Shown: one piece after another, positions 8,727-16,420 of the stretch | Layout of the letters: the number at the start of each line of letters is the position of its first letter | Numbering within the stretch: position 1 is the first letter of the stretch | Origin: Gemmatimonadota bacterium | Lineage (GTDB): Bacteria; Gemmatimonadota; Gemmatimonadetes; Longimicrobiales; Gaopeijiaceae | Direction: 5' to 3' | Assembly: GCA_022561145.1 (NCBI GenBank) | Contig: JADFRS010000019.1 | Span: forward strand, 1-35,787 | DNA length: 35,787 nucleotides | The notes under the pieces: generated by a model | Database searches by the model: none | Seen by the model: only the letters and a program-made list of their open reading frames with translations | What the model was told of the DNA's origin: nothing | Position numbers and translations under genes: made by a program

Positions 8727-9436
8727 ATGAGAGTTTGGGTCGGCACGAGTGGGTTCTCGTACAAGGCGTAGAAGGGCCACTTCTATCCGGAAGACCTTCC
8801 GGACAGCGGCATGCTGGCATACCACGGCGAGCGGCTGAGCTCGCTGGAGATCAACAACACGTTCTACCGGATGCCGTCTCGCAAAGTCCTGGCCGAGTGG
8901 GGAGAAAGGGTGCCCGAGTCGTTCATGTTCGTCCTCAAGGCCTCGCGCAAGATCACGCACTTCAAGAGGCTCAAGCCCGAAGCCGAGGACGAGTTGGCCT
9001 ACCTTCTGGATGTGTCCGGTGAGCTTGCCGAGCGCAGGGCCCCATCTTGTTTCGGTTGCCGCCGAATTTCAAGAAGGACGTCGAGCGCTTGAGGGCTTTT
9101 CTCGCGTTCTTCCCGGACGGCCTACGCGCGGCTTTCGAGTTCCGGAATCCGTCCTGGTTCGACGAAGAGGTCTACGCCGCGTTGCGCGAGCACAACGTGG
9201 CGCTGGTAGCGGCCGACACGGGCGAGGAGGGGGAGGATCCGCCGGTGGTGCCCACGGCATCGGTCGGTTACGCGCGCTTGCGCAAGGAGGCCTACGAGCC
9301 GGGTGAGATCGAGTCGTGGGCCGAGCGCCTCACCGCTCCTGATCGGGAGGACTCCTACGTCTTCTTCAAACACGAGGACGCGGGCGCCGGTCCCGCTCTG
9401 GTAAAGGTGTTCAGGGAGCTGGCCGACGGAGCGTGA
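8727..9436 (+). pseudogene. DUF72 (YecE-like) protein gene, nonsense plus frameshift
   Basis: The product starts with MRVWVGTSGFSYKA, the hallmark of DUF72 (COG1801). The next codon is TAG where the family has Trp (YKAW). The same frame continues as KGHFYPEDLP and SSLEINNTFYRMPS to about 9030. The family sequence then jumps frame: LFRLPPNFKKDVERLRAFL runs on to the normal end. Restoring one G in the run before GCCCC near 9036 gives ERRGPILFRLPPNF, so one base appears lost. The family's role is unknown. Two independent lesions make recoding of the TAG unlikely; either the gene is dead or the consensus has two errors. Confidence 0.88.
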
Positions 9437-9471
9437 GGTGGGGTGGCACACAGTATGCCCGCCCGCCCGTC

Positions 9472-10368
9472 TCAGCGAAAATGGGCCTCGGACAGGGGCC
9501 AGGCCAGAATCGCATCATCGGATGGATCCTGGTTGGGCCCGGGCTCCGAGCGGCCATGGCTTTCCGCCACATGCAGGCCCGCCACGAGCTGATTCGTTGC
9601 TTGGAGTGTTGCCATGATGGCCGCTCTCTCGGTCCCGTGGTCGGCGGAGGATACACCTGCGAGGGTGAGCTTCCGATCGTTCACGGTCGCTTCGACAAGA
9701 ACCACCACCGAGTCGTGACGAGCCGAGAGCAGGCGCCGCGTGCCGAGTAGCTCGAAGGACACAGGGCGCCGACCATTCCAGCCCACGGACCCGAGCAAAT
9801 CCTGGACCGCCTCGAGGGTTGCCGCGGCCGGCAACTCGTGCAATCCCTCGGGGCTGTCGGATCCCTCCAGCCGGCATTCGACCGGCCCCCCGGCACCGCC
9901 GAGCCGAACCCCGACGTCCAGTCCGCCCGCTTCGTTCTTGACGACGTGAAAGTTTAGGAACTCCAAGCGCGGTGCGATCGCGCCGGCCCCCTGTGGGGCG
10001 CCCTCTCGAGATTCGGTCTGCGGCGCGCCCTCCTGATCCGGCATCGGCGAGGTGGCTGGCGGGTCTTCCGCCGGTCGGCCCACATCCCGTCCCAGCAGGA
10101 CCTCCAGCTCATCACGCGTCAGTCGGCTCTGTGCTACTGAGATCCGGCTTGCCGGCACGCTTAGATCCAGGCCCGATAGCAACGCCGAGGTTACCGCGGC
10201 ATGCACCTCGGACACGGGCATGGCGCTCGTGGAAAGCACATGAACCTGAGGGGGCACCTCCTGATCGAGGAGGACGCGGGCCGACACGACGGCCGCCAAT
10301 GACTCGAGGAGGGCCTCGGCCCGCCGGCCCAATTCCTCGTCGCGGCTCAATTCGCTCGTCCGGACCAT
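9472..10368 (-). CDS. Unknown protein, tandem paralogue 1
   Basis: 298 residues, no signal peptide or membrane segment. The N-terminal ~85 residues (AEALLESLAAVVSARVLLD, PPQVHVLSTSAMP) form a small alpha/beta unit of the kind I recall in uncharacterised cytosolic proteins. A low-complexity Pro/Glu/Gly linker follows (about residues 95-130), then a C-terminal domain ending TERAAIMATLQATNQLVAGL and an acidic tail. The upstream gene encodes the same two domains in the same order, and the two ORFs overlap by 22 bp, so they are a tandem duplication in one operon. I do not recognise a function. The ATG at 10368 is the first plausible start. Confidence 0.75.
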   Translation of the reverse strand: MVRTSELSRDEELGRRAEALLESLAAVVSARVLLDQEVPPQVHVLSTSAMPVSEVHAAVTSALLSGLDLSVPASRISVAQSRLTRDELEVLLGRDVGRPAEDPPATSPMPDQEGAPQTESREGAPQGAGAIAPRLEFLNFHVVKNEAGGLDVGVRLGGAGGPVECRLEGSDSPEGLHELPAAATLEAVQDLLGSVGWNGRRPVSFELLGTRRLLSARHDSVVVLVEATVNDRKLTLAGVSSADHGTERAAIMATLQATNQLVAGLHVAESHGRSEPGPNQDPSDDAILAWPLSEAHFR

Positions 10369-11120
10369 GTTTGGGCATCCGGCGACTCATCCCGCGGTGA
10401 CGCATCTTCCCAAGTCAGCCACCGGCTTACGGTTCGGCCGGTAGCCTGGAGTACGGCGAGGATCGCAGCCTGGTCCGACGCCTCGCCCAAAGGCCAGGCG
10501 GCAGTGAGTCGGGTGGGCTCGCCTTCCTTCGAGGCCGTCACGCCTACGACTGCGACCGGCGCGCCCCCGACCTCCGTATCGAGTACGCTTTCGAGCGCCA
10601 GGGTCGGGTTGCCGGTCCCACGATAGAGTGCCCGAACACAGGTGTCCAAGGCTCTGAGCGTGGCGAGAGCCGCGATCTGAATCCCCCCAGGCGGCGCCAT
10701 TCGCCCCACCACCGCACCGCTGAACGTGCGCCCTCTGCAACCGACCTGAACCTCGAATCGGACTATCCCGGGGCGTACCCTGCGCTGGTGATGGGCAACG
10801 AGGCTCACTGCGGCGTCTCGCGGGACCCTGCCCATCGGCTCCGGCGCAGCGCGCGGAGGTTTCGACCAGCGGCGCGGAGCATCGCCGGCGCGCGGGGCCA
10901 CCGCAACGTGGAATCGTGCCTTGGACAGGCGTGCTTGCACGTCCGACTCCAGCCTCGCTCTCACGGCGTCCAAGATCTCGCCGACCGGGTGGCCCGGCTC
11001 ATAGAGAATCCGGACTTCCTCAACGGCCTGGGCATCGCCCACGAGCGAGACGGACGTTACCCCGGGTACCGACTCGAGAAGTCGCTCGGCCTCCGCAGGC
11101 CAGGATGAATGCTCGTTCAA
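10347..11120 (-). CDS. Unknown protein, tandem paralogue 2
   Basis: The ORF track starts at 11309, but the first 63 residues are Arg/Pro-rich and unlike a protein start. The TTG at 11120 has AAGGAA about 6 nt upstream and begins directly before the conserved domain (AEAERLLESVPGVTSVSLVG), giving 257 residues. The N-terminal unit (VEEVRILYEPGHPVGEILDA) and the C-terminal domain (IAALATLRALDTCVRALY; SDQAAILAVLQATGRTVSRW) align along their length with paralogue 1. A basic linker replaces the Pro/Glu linker of that protein. No known family name comes to mind. It overlaps paralogue 1 by 22 bp. Codon-level checking of the TTG start would be useful since no ATG fits. Confidence 0.7.
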   Translation of the reverse strand: MNEHSSWPAEAERLLESVPGVTSVSLVGDAQAVEEVRILYEPGHPVGEILDAVRARLESDVQARLSKARFHVAVAPRAGDAPRRWSKPPRAAPEPMGRVPRDAAVSLVAHHQRRVRPGIVRFEVQVGCRGRTFSGAVVGRMAPPGGIQIAALATLRALDTCVRALYRGTGNPTLALESVLDTEVGGAPVAVVGVTASKEGEPTRLTAAWPLGEASDQAAILAVLQATGRTVSRWLTWEDASPRDESPDAQTWSGRAN

Positions 11121-11241
11121 CTTGGATTCCTTCGGTCGTCGGATCAGAGGGCTGAGCGGATGAGCGGATAGGTACGGTCCAAACAGTACGCCGGAAAACG
11201 CGAGACGGGAATAGGGTGCGGGCGCCCTGGGGAGGGCCCCT

Positions 11242-11922
11242 CTACCGTAAGGGTCGTGGAGGGATCTCGGGCAGCGTGATGGAGGGGCCCTCGATGCCGA
11301 GGATCGCACGGAACTTGCGAACCAGCTCCGCCCGGGCCCGAGGGATCTCCGTGTTGACCTGTTCGAGCACTCCCTTCATCACCTCGTGATCCTGTGGATG
11401 CCCGGCCTCGTCGACGTCCGCGGTCATGTCGACGAAACAGTCATAGAGGATCCCGAGCACGGTATTCATCGCGTCACATGTGTCGCGCTCCAACCAAATG
11501 GCGTGTTCGTAGTAGTAGGCCTGCAGCTCGGAGTACGACGCCCATGCACGGTCCGCGAGGTCCTTCATGTCCACCTCTTCCGGCTTGATGAGGGCTACGA
11601 AGTGGTGGAGTGCCAGGTGGAGCCGCTCGAGGCCGGCAAAGAGCTCCGCGATGACCTCGGCCTGCTTGGCGTGGGCTACGGAGCTTTGAAGGCCCTGCTC
11701 TCTGACGGCCGTCTCGAGGGCAGTACGTAGTTGCGCGAGCTCGGATTCCGACGCGGACTGTAGCTGAGCCCGGTACCCCGCAATGTCTCTCTGCAGCGCG
11801 ATGCGATGCGTTTCCGCGGAGCGGTCGATGAGAGCCGTGCCCAGGGATTTCGCCACCCACGCCACGGCGGAAACGACCACCACGGTCGATACGACGATCT
11901 GCCAGAAGTCGGGCCAGCTCAT
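11242..11922 (-). CDS. Membrane-anchored coiled-coil protein of unknown function
   Basis: 226 residues. One N-terminal transmembrane helix (FWQIVVSTVVVVSAVAWVAKSLG, about residues 6-28) is followed by a long helical, probably coiled-coil region (SAETHRIALQRDIAGYRAQL and onward to about residue 95) and a helical C-terminal domain rich in His, Tyr and Asp, with a Pro-rich tail (LPEIPPRPLR). Similar one-helix proteins are usually annotated as hypothetical. It lies 121 bp upstream of the paralogue pair on the same strand, so it may or may not share their transcript. No catalytic motif is visible. Confidence 0.7.
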   Translation of the reverse strand: MSWPDFWQIVVSTVVVVSAVAWVAKSLGTALIDRSAETHRIALQRDIAGYRAQLQSASESELAQLRTALETAVREQGLQSSVAHAKQAEVIAELFAGLERLHLALHHFVALIKPEEVDMKDLADRAWASYSELQAYYYEHAIWLERDTCDAMNTVLGILYDCFVDMTADVDEAGHPQDHEVMKGVLEQVNTEIPRARAELVRKFRAILGIEGPSITLPEIPPRPLR

Positions 11923-12112
11923 TCCATTCGGACTCGGCCGTTGAGATCCAAGACGGCGGCTAAGGATACGCGATTCTTCCGAGCGACCACGATGCCGCCG
12001 TGGCTTCCGAGTCGCAAGGTCGCGCTGGTATCTTGGGGGCCCTCCCTATCCGGATGGCCCCAGCGCCGTCGCTCCACTAATCTTCCCTCACCACCTAGGA
12101 TCGGAGTGCACG
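11923..12112. other. Divergent intergenic region upstream of the beta-lactamase/VanX fusion
   Basis: 190 bp between the coiled-coil membrane gene (minus) and the fusion gene (plus). Only the ribosome site CGGAG just before the ATG at 12113 is clear. No palindrome or strong promoter was recognised. Confidence 0.4.
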
Positions 12113-14470
12113 ATGTCCCTTTGGCATGCCGGGGCAAGCCGCATAGGCGTCGCCCTTTTGACCTTCGCCGCCCTCGCTTGCGGCGGCTCGACGCCCGACT
12201 CAGCGGCTCGGCCCGACTACCGACAGGTCGCTGAACGGCTGATCGCCTTCATCGAACACGAGATGGCCGACAAGGAGCTACCGGCGCTCTCCGTGGTCCT
12301 CGTGGACGACCAGGAGACCGTCTGGGCCCAGGGCTTCGGCTGGGAGGACCCGGCGGACAGCGTGCCCGCCACGGCGGAGACGGTGTACCGCGTGGGCTCG
12401 GTGTCCAAGCTCTTCACCGACCTGGGCATCATGCAGGCCGTCGAGCGAGGTGACATCGACTTGGACCAGCCGGTCGTCGAGTTGCTTCCCGAGTTCGCTC
12501 CCGAGAGCGATTTCGACAAGCCCGTCACGCTCAGGCAGCTCATGTCGCACCGCTCGGGCTTGGTGCGGGAGCCCCCGACCGGACACTACTTCGACGACAC
12601 GGCGCCCTCCCTCGAGGCCACGGTGGCGTCGCTCAACTCGACGAGCGCCGTTTACGAGCCTGAGACTCGCACGAAGTACTCCAACGCAGGCATCGCGACG
12701 GTGGGCTACGTGCTCGAGTACATGAGCGGCGAGCCGTTCGCCGAGTACCTGAAGGCGGCCGTGCTCGAGCCCCTGGGCATGGACGACAGCTCCTTCCTGC
12801 CCGAGCCGAACGTGGTGGACCGGCTGGCGACCGCGTACATGTGGACGTACGACGGTCGTACGTTCGAAGCTCCGACCTTCCAGCTCGGCATGGCCCCGGC
12901 CGGCAGCATGTACGCCCCCGTCACCGATCTGGGCCTGTTCATGCAGGCGATCTTCGCCGGCGGGCGGGGCCGCCGCGGAGTGGTGGTGAGTCCTTCCACG
13001 CTCCAGGCGATGCTCCGGCCCCAGTTCGCCGAGACCGGCGCCACGACAGGCTACGGCATCGGTTTCAGGCTCTCCGAGTTCAGAGGGCAGCGGATCATCG
13101 GCCACGGCGGCGCCATCTACGGCTTCGCCACCGACCTGGCCGCACTCCCGGACGCCAAGCTGGGGGCCGCCGCGGTGACGAGCATGGACGTGGCGAACGC
13201 GGTGGTGAGCCGGATCACCCGCTACGCGCTGGAGCTCATGCTCGCGGCGCGTGAGGGTCGACCGCTCCCCGAGGCCGAGACCACGCACGATATACCAGAG
13301 GGACTGGCGGAATCGGTGGCCGGCCGCTACGGAACCGGCGATGAGAGCCTCGAGATCACGGTGCGCGGAGGCGAGACCCACGCGTGGCTCGCGAGCTCGG
13401 GAATGCGTCTCAGGCTCCGAGCCATCGGAGACACGCTCGTGGTGGACGACCGTCTCTCGTACGGCATGCGGATTCTGCCCACGCACGAAGGCGTGCTCGT
13501 GGATGGTCGGCTGATGCCGCGCGCTCCCACCCCCTTACCCGACCCGGCGCCAACTCGCTGGAAGGGGCTCATCGGCGAGTACGGATGGGACCACAACACG
13601 CTCTACGTGCTCGAGCACGAGGGCCGGCTGCACGCCCTGATCGAGTGGTTCTTCCAGTACCCGCTCGAGGAGCTCTCCCCGGACGTGTTCGCCTTTCCCG
13701 ACTGGGGTCTCTACCACGGTGAGCGCCTGGTATTCCGGCGGGACGGGGCAGGGAAGGCCAGCGAGGTGGAGGCGGCCAGCGTGGTCTTCCGCCGACGGAA
13801 AGTCGGTACGGAGGCGGGTGAAACGTTCACGATCGACCCGGTACGGCCCGTCGAGGAGCTCAGGTCGGAGGCTCTGGCTGCGAACCCCCCTCCGGAAGAG
13901 GGCGACTTCCTGGACTCCGACCTGCTCGAGCTCAACACCCTCGACGCCACCATCCGCTACGACATCCGCTACGCCACCACGAACAACTTCATGCAATCCG
14001 TCTTCTACGACGAAGCGCGGGCCTTCATGCAGCGGCCCGCCGCCGAGGCGCTGGTCCGCGCACACCGGAAGTTGAGAGACGCCGGGTACGGCTTGTTGAT
14101 CCATGACGCGTACCGCCCCTGGTACGTCACGAAAATGTTCTGGGACGCAACGCCGGCCGACAAGAGGATCTTCGTCGCCAACCCGGCGAACGGATCGCGC
14201 CACAACCGGGGAGCGGCGGTGGACCTGACGCTGTACGACCTGGCCACCGGTGATCCGGTGCCCATGGTGGGCGGATACGACGAGATGTCCGACCGCTCGT
14301 TCCCGGAGTATCCCGGTGGCACCTCACGGCAGCGCTGGCACCGCGAGCTGCTCCGGGACGCCATGGAAGCCGAGGGCTTCGAGGTCTACGAGTTCGAGTG
14401 GTGGCACTTCGACTACGGTGACTGGGCCCGCTACCCGATTCAGAACCTCACGTTCGACGGAATTCGTTAG
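12113..14470 (+). CDS. Lipoprotein fusing a serine beta-lactamase-like hydrolase to a VanX-type D,D-dipeptidase
   Basis: 785 residues. A lipoprotein signal ends in FAALACGG (Cys at about 23). Residues ~40-390 form a serine beta-lactamase/penicillin-binding (S12) domain with SVSK (Ser at about 96), the tyrosine motif YSN in TKYSNAGIATVG, and HGG in IIGHGGAIYGF. Residues ~400-580 resemble the beta-barrel that often follows S12 domains. Residues ~600-785 are a peptidase M15D domain: the zinc motif SRHNRGAAVD and the catalytic EWWHFDY near the end, plus DIRYATTNNFM and IHDAYRPW, all typical of VanX-like D-Ala-D-Ala dipeptidases. Both domains keep their key residues. The protein is therefore predicted to process D-amino-acid peptides of peptidoglycan in the periplasm with two chemistries. 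The ATG has GGAG about 6 nt upstream. Confidence 0.92.
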   Translation: MSLWHAGASRIGVALLTFAALACGGSTPDSAARPDYRQVAERLIAFIEHEMADKELPALSVVLVDDQETVWAQGFGWEDPADSVPATAETVYRVGSVSKLFTDLGIMQAVERGDIDLDQPVVELLPEFAPESDFDKPVTLRQLMSHRSGLVREPPTGHYFDDTAPSLEATVASLNSTSAVYEPETRTKYSNAGIATVGYVLEYMSGEPFAEYLKAAVLEPLGMDDSSFLPEPNVVDRLATAYMWTYDGRTFEAPTFQLGMAPAGSMYAPVTDLGLFMQAIFAGGRGRRGVVVSPSTLQAMLRPQFAETGATTGYGIGFRLSEFRGQRIIGHGGAIYGFATDLAALPDAKLGAAAVTSMDVANAVVSRITRYALELMLAAREGRPLPEAETTHDIPEGLAESVAGRYGTGDESLEITVRGGETHAWLASSGMRLRLRAIGDTLVVDDRLSYGMRILPTHEGVLVDGRLMPRAPTPLPDPAPTRWKGLIGEYGWDHNTLYVLEHEGRLHALIEWFFQYPLEELSPDVFAFPDWGLYHGERLVFRRDGAGKASEVEAASVVFRRRKVGTEAGETFTIDPVRPVEELRSEALAANPPPEEGDFLDSDLLELNTLDATIRYDIRYATTNNFMQSVFYDEARAFMQRPAAEALVRAHRKLRDAGYGLLIHDAYRPWYVTKMFWDATPADKRIFVANPANGSRHNRGAAVDLTLYDLATGDPVPMVGGYDEMSDRSFPEYPGGTSRQRWHRELLRDAMEAEGFEVYEFEWWHFDYGDWARYPIQNLTFDGIR

Positions 14471-14518
14471 GCCGGGGTCGTCGAACCCGCTTGCCAGCGG
14501 CTTTGCCCGGCACACATC

Positions 14519-15249
14519 ATGGGGCTGGTCCTGCGCCGCCAGAGAAAATGGCAGGAGGCCATCGACTACTGCTTCAGGCCTCGAAGAGCCAGCCCAACGC
14601 GTGGGACAAGGCGTACGTCACGGCCGAGACGTACGCGCTGATCGACGACTACGGCAACGCCACGAAGTATTACGACCTGGCACTCGCCGCCGTGAGTGGG
14701 CCCGGGCCCGAGGACGACGCGCGCACCATGCTGGCGCGCGGTTCGATGAGCGTGTTCCAATCGGGCGACGTGACCGTGCTGGGCGCCATCGCGAGGGCGG
14801 CGGTCGAGGACTCGACGAACGCCCAGTCGGTCATGGCAGCCATCCTGCGGCCCGAGCTGCGGTATTTGGCCCGCATGCTCACGTCCGACGTGCAGCAGGC
14901 TCTGCTCGACGTGCCCCTCGACTCCGTGCGGCACGACCCGGTCTTCTACCACATGACGCGAGCGGACCTCTACCATCACAACGGCGACACCGCACAGGCC
15001 CGCGTCGAGGAAGCCGAGAACGCGCTTCGAGCCGTGGCTTCGTCCCACTTCGTGGGCTCGGGCACGATGGCCAGAGCCGTCACGCAGTGGTGGTCCACCG
15101 AGGTGTATCTCATCGTAGGGAGGCATGTCGAGGCCGCCAACCTCGCGAACACGCAGCTCGAGGATCTGGGCTTCCTCCTTACGAGGGAGTGGATGTGCAT
15201 GGACGCACTGTATGCGCCGATCCGGGAGGCTTGTGCGTCGGGCGATTGA
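14519..15249 (+). pseudogene. TPR-protein remnant, 5'-truncated and frameshifted
   Basis: The first readable part, MGLVLRRQRKWQEAID, is a tetratricopeptide start of the kind found inside long TPR regions of bacterial Ser/Thr kinases and regulators. Near 14560-14575 the frame shifts by one and the reading continues as LLQASKSQPNAWDKAYVTAE to a normal stop at 15249, with further helical pairs (YALIDDYGNATKYYDLALAA; VFYHMTRADLYHHNGDTAQA). No kinase or regulator domain precedes it: the fusion gene ends 48 bp upstream. I read it as the 3' end of a larger gene. A short intact helical protein starting from another codon is the alternative. Confidence 0.6.
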
Positions 15250-15324
15250 GGTGGGGGCCGACCTAGCCTACTCGGGCCCACCGGCTCCGCCCGGCTCTCA
15301 GGTGTTGGTCACCTGGGGGCTTCC

Positions 15325-15773
15325 CTATGCCACGTAGCGCACGAGCACCATGTCCCAACCTTCGTCGTAGCCGGCCAGGGCGGCGTCGATCCGTTCCTCG
15401 TCGCCGAGCTTCTCCCAGCCGCTGTGCACGATCTCGAGACGCGTTCCGTCTCCCTCGGCGTGGAAGGTCACCTCCAAGCGTTGCGCCCCCTCCTCGTCGC
15501 GACCCGGATGCCAGCTCATCACGAAGCGCGTGGGCGGTTCTCACTCCAACACCTTCCCCCATCTGATTCCACGCCTTGGGCCGTTCTCTCAAAGCTCCTT
15601 CCGCCTTGGTGCATCTCGAAGACAACCTGCACGGACTCGTGCTGACCCACGGAGTGTGTTTCGGTCGGCCACCAGTCGTTCCTGTCTCCGGTAAAGCGCC
15701 GGAATGCGTCTTCGGGCGCCCAGGCCACCGTCACAGACTTCCTTATTGCCAAGTTGACGTCAGGTGTGTTCAT
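15325..15773 (-). pseudogene. SRPBCC (AHSA1/START-like) domain gene, frameshift plus nonsense
   Basis: The minus-strand ATG at 15773 begins MNTPDVNLAIRKSVTVAWAP, followed by EDAFRRFTGDRNDWWPTETHSVG, a typical AHSA1-like SRPBCC start. After FERTAQGVES the frame is lost. In the next frame the expected WGKVLE appears, then TGA where a Trp is expected, then EPPTRFVMSWHPGRDEEGAQ and VTFHAEGDGTRLEIVHSGWE to the stop at 15325. One missing base near 15555 and one TGG-to-TGA change explain the break. Family members bind small hydrophobic ligands or act as chaperone activators. It is divergent from the sigma factor gene. Confidence 0.85.
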
Positions 15774-15832
15774 GCTCACGCCCTTGGTCTGGTTCCGACG
15801 AGTACCAATGAACACAACCCTTAGCCCTGGAC

Positions 15833-15896
15833 CGTGAACCAAATCGGCGGTTAGTGTATTCGTATTGTGGGTCTGGATTCGACCCAAGGGTTCACG
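15833..15896. repeat. Nested inverted repeats upstream of the sigma factor gene
   Basis: Outer arms CGTGAACC (15833-15840) and GGTTCACG (15889-15896) are exact complements. Inside them TGGGTC (15868-15873) and GACCCA (15881-15886) form a hairpin with a 7-nt loop. The right side ends four bases before the GGAG ribosome site of the sigma gene, so it could be a regulator site or an mRNA structure. The left arm contains TGAACC, similar to some ECF -35 elements. Confidence 0.4.
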
Positions 15897-15912
15897 ATTC
15901 GGAGTCCACTGG

Positions 15913-16419
15913 ATGTCGCAGACGTTCGAAGAGTTGGCAGCCAAAGAGGTAGACGGTCTCTTTCAGGGGGCTCTCTTTCTGCAGGCGGGCGATGAGGTGG
16001 CCGCAGAGGACTTGCTGCTTTGGACCCTCACCAAGGCGTTTCACGTTTTTCGCGAAACGGGTGGTGGTGAGAGTCCGGATCAGTGGCTGGAGGGCAGGCT
16101 CATGCAGGAATTCCTGGCTCTCCTTCCCAAGAATGACGGGCCGGCCCAGGCACGCGCCGCTGAACCCAAGAGCCCCTCGCAGTATGTCGGCTCGGTTGAC
16201 CCTGGAGCGCTGCACGAAGCGGCGGGACAGGTACCCGCCCTTGCCCGCGCCGCCTTGTGGCTGGTTGTCTTGAGGCGGTGGACATACCGGGAGGCCTCCG
16301 CGGCACTCCACACAGATACTGAAGAACTGAAGGATCTCCTTCGATTCCGTCATACGCTCATGTCTGCGGTGTTGAAGCCGAGAAGCGGGCGCAACGGGAC
16401 CGACGGAGGCATGAGTTGA
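15913..16419 (+). CDS. Divergent ECF-like RNA polymerase sigma factor
   Basis: The ATG at 15913 has GGAG 9 nt upstream; the ORF track's earlier start adds 16 residues that do not fit. In the 168-residue product, residues ~5-45 (VDGLFQGALFLQAGDEVAAE then DLLLWTLTKAFHVFRE) match the shape of sigma region 2, and residues ~105-150 (ALARAALWLVVLRRWTYREA) match region 4 with its helix-turn-helix. Both are poorly conserved; the usual polar DNA-melting residues of region 2 are largely replaced by hydrophobic ones. The call rests mainly on this shape and on the next gene, one base downstream, which encodes a zinc-finger anti-sigma factor. Confidence 0.65.
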   Translation: MSQTFEELAAKEVDGLFQGALFLQAGDEVAAEDLLLWTLTKAFHVFRETGGGESPDQWLEGRLMQEFLALLPKNDGPAQARAAEPKSPSQYVGSVDPGALHEAAGQVPALARAALWLVVLRRWTYREASAALHTDTEELKDLLRFRHTLMSAVLKPRSGRNGTDGGMS

Positions 16420-16420
16420 A

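Noticed and set aside
8727-9436. In-frame TAG in DUF72 as amino-acid recoding
   Set aside because: A second, independent frameshift in the same gene and ordinary use of TAG as a stop elsewhere make recoding unlikely.
12278-13486. 402-codon minus-strand ORF inside the beta-lactamase/VanX gene
   Set aside because: Antisense shadow rich in His and Arg with no recognisable motif; the plus strand carries intact catalytic motifs.
15299-15315. CAGGTG-TTGGT-CACCTG hairpin after the TPR remnant
   Set aside because: Short stem without a T-run on either side, between two pseudogenes; not enough for a terminator call.
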